A DNA stretch of 64,000 nucleotides from Paenibacillus sediminis (GCF_017873765.1 NZ_JAGGKP010000003.1:62001-126000), one strand, 5' to 3'; shown: positions 1 to 8,976, counted from the first letter of the stretch. Program-made: numbers and translations. The notes: generated by a model from the letters alone, not told the origin.

Positions 1-2
1 CG

Positions 3-704
3 GTCTCTCGTCTCCTGCATGGCAGACGTGTTGACGGTGCTATTTTGCTGTATTCGCGCCATAATGATCCGGTCGTTGAATTTTTGCAAACAAATCAATT
101 TCCGTTCGTCTTAGTAGGCCGCAGTGACGAATATTCCGGCATTCTATCTGTAGATAACGATAATGTTCAGGCAGCATATGAAGCTACCAAACATCTAATT
201 TCATTAGGACACCAAAGAATAGGATTCGTAAGCGGTCCTCAGAATTTGATCGTATCGCAAGATCGTTTGTTAGGATATCGTAAAGCGCTGCAAGATTCGA
301 ATCTTGAGATGCGCCCGGAATGGATTGTTGAAGGTGAGTTTCTGCAAGAAAGCGGCTATCGCGCCATGTCTTTCTTTATGAACTTGCCAGAACGACCAAC
401 AGCACTTGTCGTACTAGACGATGTCGTCTCATTCGGCGTGCTTCGCGGTCTGCATGAGCTTGGTTTTAAAGTACCTGAGGATTTAAGCGTCGTCAGCTTT
501 AACAATATTACCTTAGCTGAGCTGTACACACCACCGCTCACTAGCGTGGATATTGGGATTTACCAATTGGGATACACCGCTTCTCAAGCGCTTATTCAGC
601 TCATTCAAAGTGACGGCGACAAGCAATTTCTAAAAAGACACATTATTCCGCATCGCTTGATTATACGTGAGTCGTCCATGTTCTCGTTAAATAATACTCG
701 TTAA
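3..704 (+). CDS. LacI/GalR-family transcriptional regulator, 5'-truncated by window edge (probable maltose regulator)
   Basis: An open frame runs in from the left edge with no start codon inside the window; about 233 codons are visible. It carries the effector-binding half of a LacI-type repressor: the segment RRVDGAILLYSR, then the core fold with GFVSGP, VVLDDVVSFGVLRGL and the C-terminal subdomain crossover. The helix-turn-helix half lies outside the window. It sits directly upstream of beta-phosphoglucomutase and maltose phosphorylase, and LacI-type palindromes (core CAAACGTTTG) occur before pgmB, both malE genes and a secreted amylase gene in this window. I infer it is the maltose/maltodextrin repressor (MalR-like). 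The family call is firm; the ligand is inferred from context. Confidence 0.85.
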   Translation, partial: VSRLLHGRRVDGAILLYSRHNDPVVEFLQTNQFPFVLVGRSDEYSGILSVDNDNVQAAYEATKHLISLGHQRIGFVSGPQNLIVSQDRLLGYRKALQDSNLEMRPEWIVEGEFLQESGYRAMSFFMNLPERPTALVVLDDVVSFGVLRGLHELGFKVPEDLSVVSFNNITLAELYTPPLTSVDIGIYQLGYTASQALIQLIQSDGDKQFLKRHIIPHRLIIRESSMFSLNNTR

Positions 705-714
705 AATAAGAATG

Positions 715-742
715 TGGACAACGATGTAACGAATAAAATAAT
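715..742 (+). promoter_or_regulatory. Candidate promoter of pgmB operon, overlapping the upstream terminator
   Basis: TGGACA at 715-720 and AATAAT at 737-742 are spaced by 16 bp, each one mismatch from the sigma-A consensus. The -10 lies in the left arm of the terminator hairpin 736-766, so initiation near 749 would start inside the loop. The new transcript would therefore escape that terminator. Inference from sequence only. Confidence 0.4.
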
Positions 743-770
743 TGAAGCCTATCGCTTCAATTATTTTTTA
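736..770 (+). terminator. Rho-independent terminator after the LacI-type regulator
   Basis: A 13-bp perfect stem, AAATAATTGAAGC (736-748) with GCTTCAATTATTT (754-766), has a 5-nt loop and continues into a T run. The stem is A/T rich, so strength is uncertain. Confidence 0.7.
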
Positions 771-777
771 CCAGATG

Positions 778-793
778 TTCAAACGTTTGCACA
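778..793 (+). promoter_or_regulatory. LacI-type (MalR-like) operator before pgmB
   Basis: The 10-bp palindrome CAAACGTTTG (780-789) is followed by CACA, just before the ribosome binding site of pgmB. The same core recurs at 19274, 19407, 19567, 24989 and 25367, always beside maltose/starch genes. Because it lies about 30 bp downstream of the inferred start of transcription it would act as a roadblock operator. Confidence 0.6.
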
Positions 794-811
794 CAGGAGG
801 AATGGTAGTAA

Positions 812-1474
812 ATGAGCCCGATTAAAGCTTGCTTATTTGACTTGGATGGTGTGTTAGTAGACACCGCGAAATACCACTATATTGCCTGGAAGCGTCTCGC
901 TTCTGAACTTGGGTTTGATTTTAACGAGAAGGACAATGAAAGATTAAAAGGAGTCAGCCGCATGGCCTCGCTCGATATTCTTCTTGAAATCGGCAATTTA
1001 TCCTTTGATGACAAAACGAAAGAGGCGCTCGCCGAGAAAAAGAACACTTGGTATGTAGAGTACATATCCAAAATGGACGCATCTGAAATTCTTCCAGGTA
1101 GCCTTCATTTCTTGAAAGAGCTCAAAGAAAGCGGCATTAAGGTCGCTCTTGGTTCTGCTAGTAAAAATGCAATGATTATATTAAACAATACAGGCCTTGT
1201 TCCTTATTTCGATGCCATCATCGATGGCACGAAAACGCAAAGCGCAAAGCCAGATCCTGAAGTGTTCCTGCTAGGCGCACAGGCACTTAACGCCCATCCT
1301 TCCGAATGCGTTGTATTTGAAGACGCGGAAGCCGGCATTGAAGCCGCGACTCGCGCGCATATGTACAGCATTGGCGTTGGGTCGCCAGAAACGTTAAGCA
1401 AAGCTAATTTCGTCGTCTCTTCCCTGCAAGAAATGTCTGTTGCACGTCTTACTGAGTTAACTCTTCCTGCTTAA
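812..1474 (+). CDS. pgmB: beta-phosphoglucomutase (HAD superfamily)
   Basis: 220 residues, normal length for the family. It interconverts beta-glucose-1-phosphate and glucose-6-phosphate in the cytosol. HAD motif I is FDLDGVLVDT with nucleophile D10 and acid/base D12; motif II is LGSAS with S115; motif III Lys is K146 in SAKPDPE; the metal-binding acidic pair is E170-D171 in VVFEDAEAG. The cap domain occupies roughly residues 15-90. The ATG follows AGGAGG at 795-800. It lies 52 bp before the GH65 phosphorylase that makes its substrate, and just after an operator palindrome, so co-expression with maltose phosphorylase is expected. Identification is strong. Confidence 0.93.
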   Translation: MSPIKACLFDLDGVLVDTAKYHYIAWKRLASELGFDFNEKDNERLKGVSRMASLDILLEIGNLSFDDKTKEALAEKKNTWYVEYISKMDASEILPGSLHFLKELKESGIKVALGSASKNAMIILNNTGLVPYFDAIIDGTKTQSAKPDPEVFLLGAQALNAHPSECVVFEDAEAGIEAATRAHMYSIGVGSPETLSKANFVVSSLQEMSVARLTELTLPA

Positions 1475-1526
1475 TAGGAGTTAGGTAATATTATCGATAA
1501 CTTTTATCGTAAAGGGGCAAATCACA

Positions 1527-3830
1527 GTGAAACAATATTTGAAGCTGAATGAATGGTCAATTATTGAAGAAGGCTTTGATCCGCATTTGCATGAAAACTC
1601 CGAAAGTATTTTTAGTATCGGCAACGGTTATATGGGACAGCGCGCTAACTTTGAAGAACAATACAGCGGTTCTTCTCTGCAAGGCAGCTACATGGCTGGT
1701 GTCTATTACCCAGATAAAACACGCGTAGGTTGGTGGAAGAACGGTTATCCGGAATATTTCGCGAAAGTGCTGAACAGTACGAACTGGATCGGTATTGACA
1801 TCGAAATCAACGGTACACCTCTCGATTTGGCTAAACTTACTGTGAAAGATTTCGTACGCGAGCTGAACATGAAGGAAGGTTACCTGTCCCGCAGCTTTAC
1901 AGCCGTCCTTGAAGACGGTAAAGAAGTGAAGGTCGAAGCTGTGCGATTTGTAAGTATCATGCAGCATGAGATCGGTGCAATTCGTTACGCGGTAACACCT
2001 GTTAACTTTGACGCAGACCTTACGATTACTCCATACCTTGATGGCGACGTGAAGAACAAAGACTCTAACTATGACGAGAAGTTCTGGCTCGAAGTGTACA
2101 AGGAAGCTGGTAAAGGCACCGCTGCATTGACGGTCAAAACGAAGAAGCTCGACTTCCATGTGACTTCTGTGATGCAATATGACATTGTAAAAAATGGTCA
2201 AAAACTTACTCTCGATCCGCAAACGATAGAACAAGAGAAATATGTCGCAAACCAAGTGAAAGTTCAGGCTGGCAAAGGCGAACAAGTCGTTATTTTCAAA
2301 TATGTAGCGAATGTCACTTCCCGTGATTACGGTTTAGGCGAACTGCTTGATGCTGGACGTGAAGCTCTTGCGAAAGCAGTTGCTAAAGGCTTCGACCAAT
2401 TGAAAGCCGAACAAGCGCAAGGATGGGCTAATAAATGGAAAGAAAGCGACATTGTCATTGAAGGCGATGTGGCTGCGCAGCAAGCGATTCGTTTTAACAT
2501 TTTCCAATTGAATCAAACATACAGCGGTGAAGACGACCGTCTTAACATCGGACCTAAAGGCTTCACAGGCGAGAAATACGGCGGCAGCACATACTGGGAT
2601 ACGGAAGCTTACTGCCTCCCATTCTATCTCAGCACGGCTGATTCCAGCATTGCCCGCAACCTGCTCATCTATCGTTACAAACATTTGGAGAAAGCGAAAG
2701 AAAACGCACGTAAACTTGGCTTTACGAAAGGCGCACTCTATCCAATGGTAACGATGAACGGTGAAGAGTGTCATAACGAATGGGAAATTACGTTCGAAGA
2801 AATTCACCGTAACGGTGCGATTGCTTACGCGATCTACAACTATGTAAATTACACTGGCGACAAATCCTATCTCGGACAATATGGACTTGAAGTGCTGGCG
2901 GAAATTTCTCGTTTCTGGGAAGAACGCGTACACTATGTTCCAGCTAAAGATCAGTACGTTATGCTCGGCGTAACTGGCCCTAACGAATATGAGAACAACG
3001 TGAACAACAACTGGTACACGAACCGTATCGCAGCTTGGACGATGGAATATACACTTGAAGTGCTTGACTACTTGAAACAAAACGAACCTGCTAGCTACAG
3101 CGAACTCGTAGATAAATTACAATTGCAAGAGACTGAAACAGCGAAATGGAAAGAAATCATCGCGAAAATGTACTATCCAGTGGACGAAGAGCGCGGTATC
3201 TTCTTGCAGCAGGACGGCTTCTTAGATAAAGAGCTCCTTCCAGTGAAAGATCTTGATCCGAAGCATCTGCCGCTGAACCAAAACTGGTCCTGGGACCGTA
3301 TCCTTCGCTCCGTCTACATCAAACAAGCTGACGTTCTCCAAGGGTTATATTTCTTAGGCGATCGTTATGATTTGGATACGAAGAAACGCAACTTTGATTT
3401 CTATGAGCCATTTACGGTGCATGAGTCTTCCCTATCTCCTTGCGTTCATTCAATCCTTGCTTGTGAGCTTGGATACCAGGAGAAAGCGTACGAAATGTAC
3501 TTGCGTACAGCCAGACTTGACCTCGACAACTATAACAATGACACAGAAGACGGTCTGCACATTACAAGTATGGCAGGAACGTGGATGTCTGTTGTTCAAG
3601 GATTCGGCGGCTTGAAAGTGAAAGACGGCGTTCTTCATCTGAATCCATTTAACCCGGGACACTGGAAATCGTTCTCCTTCAAAGTGATGTTCCGCGGTTC
3701 CCGCTTGAATGTCAATGTTACTGAGAAAGTTGTAACGATCACGAATGAAACGGAAACGCCAGCGGCTGTAAATGTATACGGCAATGCCTATACAGTGAAC
3801 GGACTTAGCAATATTACCGTAAACATTTAA
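1527..3830 (+). CDS. malP: maltose phosphorylase (GH65)
   Basis: 767 residues, typical of GH65 phosphorylases. It phosphorolyses maltose to glucose and beta-glucose-1-phosphate, which the adjacent pgmB then converts. The start is GTG after AGGGG; no better start is near. An N-terminal beta-sandwich (about 1-270) is joined to an (alpha/alpha)6 barrel. The segment VTGPNEYENNVNNNW holds the general-acid Glu, E487, the same number I recall for the Lactobacillus brevis enzyme. The N-terminus (FSIGNGYMGQRANFEE) also matches maltose phosphorylases best. Kojibiose, nigerose or trehalose phosphorylases share the fold, so substrate is inferred from similarity and from the surrounding maltodextrin genes. 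A small hairpin (CGATAA/TTATCG, 1495-1509) precedes it. Confidence 0.87.
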   Translation: MKQYLKLNEWSIIEEGFDPHLHENSESIFSIGNGYMGQRANFEEQYSGSSLQGSYMAGVYYPDKTRVGWWKNGYPEYFAKVLNSTNWIGIDIEINGTPLDLAKLTVKDFVRELNMKEGYLSRSFTAVLEDGKEVKVEAVRFVSIMQHEIGAIRYAVTPVNFDADLTITPYLDGDVKNKDSNYDEKFWLEVYKEAGKGTAALTVKTKKLDFHVTSVMQYDIVKNGQKLTLDPQTIEQEKYVANQVKVQAGKGEQVVIFKYVANVTSRDYGLGELLDAGREALAKAVAKGFDQLKAEQAQGWANKWKESDIVIEGDVAAQQAIRFNIFQLNQTYSGEDDRLNIGPKGFTGEKYGGSTYWDTEAYCLPFYLSTADSSIARNLLIYRYKHLEKAKENARKLGFTKGALYPMVTMNGEECHNEWEITFEEIHRNGAIAYAIYNYVNYTGDKSYLGQYGLEVLAEISRFWEERVHYVPAKDQYVMLGVTGPNEYENNVNNNWYTNRIAAWTMEYTLEVLDYLKQNEPASYSELVDKLQLQETETAKWKEIIAKMYYPVDEERGIFLQQDGFLDKELLPVKDLDPKHLPLNQNWSWDRILRSVYIKQADVLQGLYFLGDRYDLDTKKRNFDFYEPFTVHESSLSPCVHSILACELGYQEKAYEMYLRTARLDLDNYNNDTEDGLHITSMAGTWMSVVQGFGGLKVKDGVLHLNPFNPGHWKSFSFKVMFRGSRLNVNVTEKVVTITNETETPAAVNVYGNAYTVNGLSNITVNI

Positions 3831-3849
3831 TACGTCATGGATACAGAAA

Positions 3850-3884
3850 CAACCCCGCAGCTTTCAAGGCTGCGGGGTTGTTTG
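3850..3884. terminator. Bidirectional Rho-independent terminator
   Basis: A 12-bp perfect G/C-rich stem, CAACCCCGCAGC (3850-3861) and GCTGCGGGGTTG (3869-3880), has a 7-nt loop and TTT on both strands. It serves malP on the plus strand and the EAL gene on the minus strand. Confidence 0.9.
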
Positions 3885-3944
3885 CATATGTAATCATATA
3901 TTTTAATTAAGTAAGTAAATGTTTTATGTATCAAAGTATTCATT

Positions 3945-4964
3945 TTATTTGGCAAAGACACCTTTGGGCGGTCTTGCTGACGGTTTACCGAACAAGTATC
4001 CTTGCGCTAATTGGATGCCGCTCTCCACGCAAAACTCAAACTCTTCCCTGCGCTCAATTCCTTCTGCAAGCACTTCACCTCCGAAGTCATTTGCAAGCTC
4101 GACAATTTTAGTGATTTCACGCTGTTTGATAGGATCTTTATCGCATTCACTAATTAATCCCCGGTCAATTTTGACATAATCAGGCCTTAGCAATACCATC
4201 TCTTCCAGCGTCGAATATCCGGCGCCTACGTCATCAAGAGCGACAGCTATCCCATTATCCCTGTACAGATCAAAAATATATTGCAGCTGCTGAATATCGA
4301 TTTGCTCCGTCTCTACCACTTCAAACACAAAGTCACGAGGATCTAATTTGAGCCGCTCAATCGTGTGGAACGTATAGCTTAAGCAATATTCTGGGTTATA
4401 TATAGATGATGGCAAAAAATTAACGAATCGTTTAATGCCTTGAGGTACCCAAAGACTGCTCGTCTCAATCGCCGAAATATGCGCCGCCCGATCGAGGAAT
4501 GACTGCAATCCCGCTTCACGAGCCACTTCGAACAATTCATAAGGGTGAAAAGAAACCCCGTCCTGCGCAGGACGCAGCAGAAACTCAAAAGCAACAATCT
4601 GTTCTGAGCTATCTACAATAGGCTGCATATAGCTTGTAAACTGTTCTTCCTTAATAATATCCATAATATGATGGTCATTTAATCTGCGATTTAACTGTTT
4701 AAGAGGAATCCACTCAGGACCGTTAACTTCAGAGCGTTGTCCGACAATGTATATCTGAATAGATTGCTGCAGCTCTGCTGGCAAACTGTTAAGCTTCTGC
4801 AATAAGCACATCATTTCATTCGAATCGCTATAGTGAATGACACAATCATCTTGAATGATATAGGAGAGGCCATGTTCATTTAGTGCATCAATAAGTAAAG
4901 TGGAAACGGGCTGTAACTTTACTATGCCTTGGTCTTCGATCGGTTTGCAACCGCTGAAGTTCAA
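3945..4964 (-). CDS. EAL-domain protein, predicted cyclic-di-GMP phosphodiesterase
   Basis: 339 residues. An N-terminal region of about 100 residues has no clear domain; residues about 105-339 are an EAL domain. The signature is EFL (E127) rather than EAL. The other catalytic and metal ligands appear kept: N182 in VNF, E215 in FEVVE, D244-D245 in ALDDVGAGYS, K265 in YVKID, E301 in LAEGIE and Q321 in QGYLFGKP. An active c-di-GMP hydrolase is therefore likely, although loop 6 has DDVGAGYS in place of DDFGTGYS. No GGDEF domain, membrane segment or signal peptide is seen. The start is TTG after GAGGAGGA; an upstream ATG is out of frame. It is a single-gene unit. Confidence 0.85.
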   Translation of the reverse strand: MNFSGCKPIEDQGIVKLQPVSTLLIDALNEHGLSYIIQDDCVIHYSDSNEMMCLLQKLNSLPAELQQSIQIYIVGQRSEVNGPEWIPLKQLNRRLNDHHIMDIIKEEQFTSYMQPIVDSSEQIVAFEFLLRPAQDGVSFHPYELFEVAREAGLQSFLDRAAHISAIETSSLWVPQGIKRFVNFLPSSIYNPEYCLSYTFHTIERLKLDPRDFVFEVVETEQIDIQQLQYIFDLYRDNGIAVALDDVGAGYSTLEEMVLLRPDYVKIDRGLISECDKDPIKQREITKIVELANDFGGEVLAEGIERREEFEFCVESGIQLAQGYLFGKPSARPPKGVFAK

Positions 4965-5125
4965 TACACATCCTCCTCTATCTTGAGCTATGATGAGTTT
5001 CTTGGCCAGACATGACCCTCATACATAATTTTTGCCACTGGTAAATATTATAACACGAATACGGTTTATTCGACACCTCTCCCCTATTACCGGGGAAATA
5101 ATTCTTCTTTTGAGTCGAATAAAAT

Positions 5126-5157
5126 AAAAGGGAGCTGAATTTTCTCAGCTCCCTTTT
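5126..5157 (-). terminator. Rho-independent terminator of the nucleotidase gene
   Basis: A 13-bp stem, AAAAGGGAGCTGA (5126-5138) with TCAGCTCCCTTTT (5145-5157), is followed on the minus strand by a T-rich run. It lies 33 bp past the stop codon of the gene at 5190. Confidence 0.88.
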
Positions 5158-5189
5158 AACGTTCTAGATTATTAAATTGTTAGATTGTA

Positions 5190-7475
5190 TTATTGCGCCG
5201 CCGGAATAACAATCTTCTGTCCGATGGTTATGAAATCTGGATTCGAAAGATGGTTAACTTCGGCCAGCTTCCGCCATGACACTCTATATTTTAATCCAAT
5301 ATGAGATAAAGTGTCTCCCTTCTTCACGGTGTACACAATCTCCTTAGAAGCGTCAGCGCTTGGTGAAGTCGCCTTCGCAGGTGCAGTTGAAGTAGCAGGA
5401 GCTGGTTTTTCTATGTCTGTCGCTGGCTTTCCTTCATCCGCAGCATTACCTGAAGGAGCTGGAGTGACAGGTTGATCGCTAGGAATATCCTTGCTTGGTG
5501 CAAGTTCTGCGAAATTCAAGCTGTACTTCGCAAAGCCATTTTCCCCTGCTCCCACATAAGAAATCCCTTTGCTGTTTGCAGCTAAATCTTTCGCATCCGG
5601 TGAGGAGACGAACGTTACATTTACGCCCCCTTTAATCGGAGCTAATGACCAGTTGCCATCTGCAGTTGGGTTAATCGTTTTATTTTCGCGAATATAATCA
5701 ATGACGACCTGTCTGTTCTCATCTGGAGCGGCCATAATGATCCGTTTGCCATCTGGGTTCGCAAGCTTCGATGAAGAAGCGCGATAGTTGTTCGTTGCTA
5801 CGACAAATTTTTGTTTAGGATCGATGGGTTTTCCATCAAATTTCAAATCTTTAATCCGGCTCGCAGTCGGGTTTATAACGGTGCCTTTAGCGTCGTATTT
5901 TGCAGGCTGAGTGACATCAATTTCGTAAGATACACCGTCGATGACGTCAAAATTATACGTAGGGAAATCATTGTTGATCAGCTGCTGTTCACCAGTCTGA
6001 TCCGTATGAATTTGATTGAACTGGCCTGCGGACCATTCGAGCCATTCCTTCACTTCAGCACCCGTTACCAACACGGCATGGACGGTATTTGGATATACAT
6101 AGAGATCGGCAACATTTTTAATGGCAATCGTTCCAGCTGGAATGTTCGTATAATAGCTGGCGCCCGAACGTCCACCCGCTTTGAACGGAGCTCCTGCTGA
6201 CAATACAGGCAGCTTCTCATATTCCGTTCCTTGCAATTGCTTCTTAACATACCATTTCTGTGCGTTCGTTACGATTTGAATGGATGGGTCATCTTGAACT
6301 AATGCGAAGAAGCTGTTGATCGGCGCTGTCGTCTTACCTACCGGTCCGCGAATGTAGTCAAGCGTATGCTCATGCTCTGTTTCGACAGCTTTAACAATTT
6401 CTTCGTCTGTTGCAACCAATGATTTTTTATTGACTGTATCATAGATGGGACGCGCTTCCGTCTTGGAGCCAGCAACTTTCCATTTACCATCTACTTGAGT
6501 TAGCTCTAAATCGATAACACCGAGATGGTCCCCCCAAAATCCAGGTTCTACGGCTGGAATTCCGTTGATCGTACCCGCTTCAAGGTCAACGCCTGTATTA
6601 CCTTTGAACGCATCGCTAGGAAACACCTTGTGCGCATGGCCGAACAATACAGCGTCAATGCCTTCTACTTTGGTTAAGTAGAGAACGGAGTTTTCCATCA
6701 TATCCGTCTGCGGAATATCTTCAAATCCCGAGTGAGGAACGGCAACAATGATGTCAGCCCCTTCCTTCTTCATTTGCGGAATGAATTTCTTCGCAGTCGC
6801 GACGATATCTTTAGCGATAACTTTACCTTCTAAATTCGCTTTATCCCACTGCAAAATTTGCGGAGGTACAAAGCCGATCACCCCCACTTTAAGTGTGTGC
6901 GTCTTACCGCTTTCATCGGTTACTGTTTTATCGAGAATAATGTATGGTTTAAATGCGTTTTTATCATTGTTTGGATCTTGGTCTTTGTCATCTATGTACA
7001 CATTCGCATTGACGTAAGGGAAATTCGCGCCTTTGAGGGATTGCTTTAGAAAATCAAGACCATAGTTGAACTCATGATTGCCGATATTGCCCGCGTCATA
7101 ATCTAGCAAATTCATCGCTTTATACACAGGGTGTATTTCCCCATCTTTAAGCGGATCTACCTTGGCCACATAGTCTCCGAGCGGATTCCCTTGAATCAGG
7201 TCACCGTTGTCAAAGAGAAGACTGTTCTTCGCTTCCTCTCTCGCCTTCTTAATCAAGGTGGCTGTCTTGGCTAATCCATACTGATCTGTTTCTTTGTCTG
7301 CATAGTAGTCATAGTTGACGATGTTCACGTGTAAGTCGGTCGTTTCCAAAATTCGCAGTTTCACCGTTGTCCCGCTGTCAGCCGCTGATGCAGGAATCGC
7401 TGTTACCACTACAAACGCTGCTGCAACGAAGGCGGATGTCAGTCTTTTGAACGTGATCTGGCTCAACTTTTTCAA
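5190..7475 (-). CDS. secreted 2',3'-cyclic-nucleotide phosphodiesterase / nucleotidase with C-terminal LysM
   Basis: About 761 residues from a TTG start at 7475, preferred because GGGAGGG sits six bases upstream; an earlier in-frame ATG at 7499 has no such site. A signal peptide (KKLSQ... ending near ASAAD) is followed by a metallophosphatase domain with TTDLH, GDLIQG, GNHEFNYG and FGHAHK, then a 5'-nucleotidase C-terminal domain. A Pro/Ala-rich linker leads to one LysM repeat (YTVKKGDTLSHIGLKYRV...). The family (CpdB/YfkN type) hydrolyses 2',3'-cyclic and 3'-nucleotides outside the cell, scavenging phosphate and nucleosides. LysM should hold it on peptidoglycan. Two TTTACA repeats 11 bp apart upstream hint at PhoP control. 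Confidence 0.9.
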   Translation of the reverse strand: MKKLSQITFKRLTSAFVAAAFVVVTAIPASAADSGTTVKLRILETTDLHVNIVNYDYYADKETDQYGLAKTATLIKKAREEAKNSLLFDNGDLIQGNPLGDYVAKVDPLKDGEIHPVYKAMNLLDYDAGNIGNHEFNYGLDFLKQSLKGANFPYVNANVYIDDKDQDPNNDKNAFKPYIILDKTVTDESGKTHTLKVGVIGFVPPQILQWDKANLEGKVIAKDIVATAKKFIPQMKKEGADIIVAVPHSGFEDIPQTDMMENSVLYLTKVEGIDAVLFGHAHKVFPSDAFKGNTGVDLEAGTINGIPAVEPGFWGDHLGVIDLELTQVDGKWKVAGSKTEARPIYDTVNKKSLVATDEEIVKAVETEHEHTLDYIRGPVGKTTAPINSFFALVQDDPSIQIVTNAQKWYVKKQLQGTEYEKLPVLSAGAPFKAGGRSGASYYTNIPAGTIAIKNVADLYVYPNTVHAVLVTGAEVKEWLEWSAGQFNQIHTDQTGEQQLINNDFPTYNFDVIDGVSYEIDVTQPAKYDAKGTVINPTASRIKDLKFDGKPIDPKQKFVVATNNYRASSSKLANPDGKRIIMAAPDENRQVVIDYIRENKTINPTADGNWSLAPIKGGVNVTFVSSPDAKDLAANSKGISYVGAGENGFAKYSLNFAELAPSKDIPSDQPVTPAPSGNAADEGKPATDIEKPAPATSTAPAKATSPSADASKEIVYTVKKGDTLSHIGLKYRVSWRKLAEVNHLSNPDFITIGQKIVIPAAQ

Positions 7476-7550
7476 AAATAACCCTCCCGTTAATAACATA
7501 TTTTTGGCACAAAAATATGAGTATGACCTCTTAGATCATATTATTCTTCA

Positions 7551-7593
7551 ATTATATCATATAAGAATTACATTTTTGTAAAAATTATGTAAA
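7551..7593 (-). promoter_or_regulatory. Promoter with PhoP-box-like repeats for the nucleotidase gene
   Basis: On the minus strand, TTTACA occurs twice with 11-bp periodicity (plus-strand TGTAAA at 7577-7582 and 7588-7593). A perfect TATAAT -10 follows 20 bp downstream (7551-7556). PhoP boxes in Bacillus are TTAACA-like direct repeats at 11-bp spacing in this position. The region is A/T rich, so this is a candidate only. Confidence 0.4.
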
Positions 7594-7615
7594 AATAAAC
7601 AAGATCAAAATGTTA

Positions 7616-7645
7616 TAGACATCATAAGAAAATAAAGACTATAAT
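7616..7645 (+). promoter_or_regulatory. Sigma-A promoter of the thiamine-precursor operon
   Basis: TAGACA (7616-7621), 18-bp spacer, TATAAT (7640-7645). Transcription would begin about 20 bp before the TPP riboswitch. Confidence 0.6.
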
Positions 7646-7672
7646 ACATTTGATAAACCCACAGCTTCATAT

Positions 7673-7765
7673 TCAGGGGTGCTGGAATTGGCCGGCTGAG
7701 ATTGTATCCCTTAAGATACTGACCCTTTTAACCTGATCTGGGTAATGCCAGCGTAGGAACGAAAT
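7673..7765 (+). ncRNA. TPP riboswitch (THI element)
   Basis: The conserved THI-box segments occur in order: CAGGGGTGC, GGCTGAGA, a variable arm, GACCCTTTTAACCTGATCTG and GGTAATGCCAGCGTAGGAA. It lies in the leader of an operon for a predicted thiamine-precursor importer and is followed by an intrinsic terminator. When TPP binds, premature termination is expected. Confidence 0.95.
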
Positions 7766-7809
7766 AAGCATGGGAATGATTTTCATCATTTCATTCTTGC
7801 GCTCTCTAT

Positions 7810-7835
7810 GCGTCCCGATCTGGGGCGCTTTTTTT
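7810..7835 (+). terminator. Riboswitch-controlled terminator (expression platform)
   Basis: GCGTCCC (7810-7816), loop GATCT, GGGGCGC (7822-7828) with one T-G wobble, then seven T. It stands between the TPP aptamer and thiY, as in transcription-terminating THI elements. Confidence 0.85.
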
Positions 7836-7907
7836 GTATTATAGGTCGGTTTATTACAAACTACATACGGACTGTGGGGATATTATCTTAGAAGGAGAGA
7901 TTTATAA

Positions 7908-8948
7908 ATGAGAAACGCGAAATGGTTCATCATGTTAATCGTCTGCATGCTCGTTATCGTTACTGGATGCAGCAGTACGCCAAAGGCAGACAACAACAGC
8001 TCATCAAGCCAGGCAACGGGTAGTAATAAACAGGCAGCTAAGACATTGAAGGATGTGAAAGTCGTGCTCGACTGGACACCAAACACAAACCATACAGGTC
8101 TATACGTGGCCAAAGATCAAGGATACTACAAAGAAGAAGGACTAAACGTAGAAATTGTGCAGCCTGGTTCAGGCGGGGCTGACGCGATGGTCGCATCTGG
8201 CGAAGCGCAGTTCGGTATCAGTTATCAAGAGAGCGTTACCCAAGGACGTACGCAAGGTGTACCGCTTGTCTCCATCGCTGCGATCATTCAGCATAATACT
8301 TCTGGGTTCGCTGCTCCAGCAGACCGCGGCATTAAATCCCCGAAAGATTTCGAGGGCAAAAAATACGGCGGCTGGGGTTCCCCCGTCGAAGAAGCAATGC
8401 TGAAGACGCTTGTGGAGGAAAATGGCGGTGACTACAGCAAAGTAAAATATATCAACATGGGTGACGCGGACTATTTTACAGCTGTAAAACGTGACATTGA
8501 CTTTGCATGGATCTACTACGCTTGGACGGGAATTGAAGCAGAGCAGCGAAATCAGCCACTGAACATGCTGTATGTGAAAGATTACGATAAAGCGCTCGAT
8601 TACTATACGCCTATTCTTGTTACAAGCGAGAAAGTGATTGCTCAAGACCCTGAATTGGTAAAAGCGTTCATGAGAGCGACATCCAAAGGGTATCAATATG
8701 CCATCCAGAACCCTGAGAAAGCCGCAGATATCCTAATTAAGGCCGTTCCAGACCTCAATGCAGAGCTCGTTAAAGCAAGCCAGAAATGGCTAAGCCCAAG
8801 GTACCAGGATGATGCTGCAAGATGGGGTGAACAGAAGAAGGAAGTATGGCAGAACTTCTCTGACTGGCTCTATAAACGCAAACTCCTAGATAAACCGCTC
8901 GACGTAGATAAAGCATTTACGAACGACTACCTCCCTGCTGGGAAATAA
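7908..8948 (+). CDS. thiY: ABC transporter substrate-binding lipoprotein, thiamine-pyrimidine precursor (ThiY-like)
   Basis: 346 residues. A signal peptide with lipobox VTGC makes C21 the lipidated residue. After a Ser/Asn-rich linker comes an NMT1/THI5-like solute-binding domain starting KVVLDWTPNTNHTGLYVAKDQGYY, split by rule here into KVVLDWTPN and the rest; the WTPNTNH stretch is typical of this family. ThiY proteins bind formylaminopyrimidine-type HMP precursors outside the cell and hand them to ThiX. It is the first gene after a TPP riboswitch and is followed by permease and ATPase genes, which supports the thiamine assignment over other NMT1-type ligands. AGGAGAG precedes the ATG. Confidence 0.87.
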   Translation: MRNAKWFIMLIVCMLVIVTGCSSTPKADNNSSSSQATGSNKQAAKTLKDVKVVLDWTPNTNHTGLYVAKDQGYYKEEGLNVEIVQPGSGGADAMVASGEAQFGISYQESVTQGRTQGVPLVSIAAIIQHNTSGFAAPADRGIKSPKDFEGKKYGGWGSPVEEAMLKTLVEENGGDYSKVKYINMGDADYFTAVKRDIDFAWIYYAWTGIEAEQRNQPLNMLYVKDYDKALDYYTPILVTSEKVIAQDPELVKAFMRATSKGYQYAIQNPEKAADILIKAVPDLNAELVKASQKWLSPRYQDDAARWGEQKKEVWQNFSDWLYKRKLLDKPLDVDKAFTNDYLPAGK

Positions 8949-8976
8949 ATTAGAATCTGGAGAGGATGAGCTCAAT

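Noticed and set aside
1557..3080. Two minus-strand frames of about 245 codons
   Set aside because: Both are antisense to the GH65 gene and show no family features.
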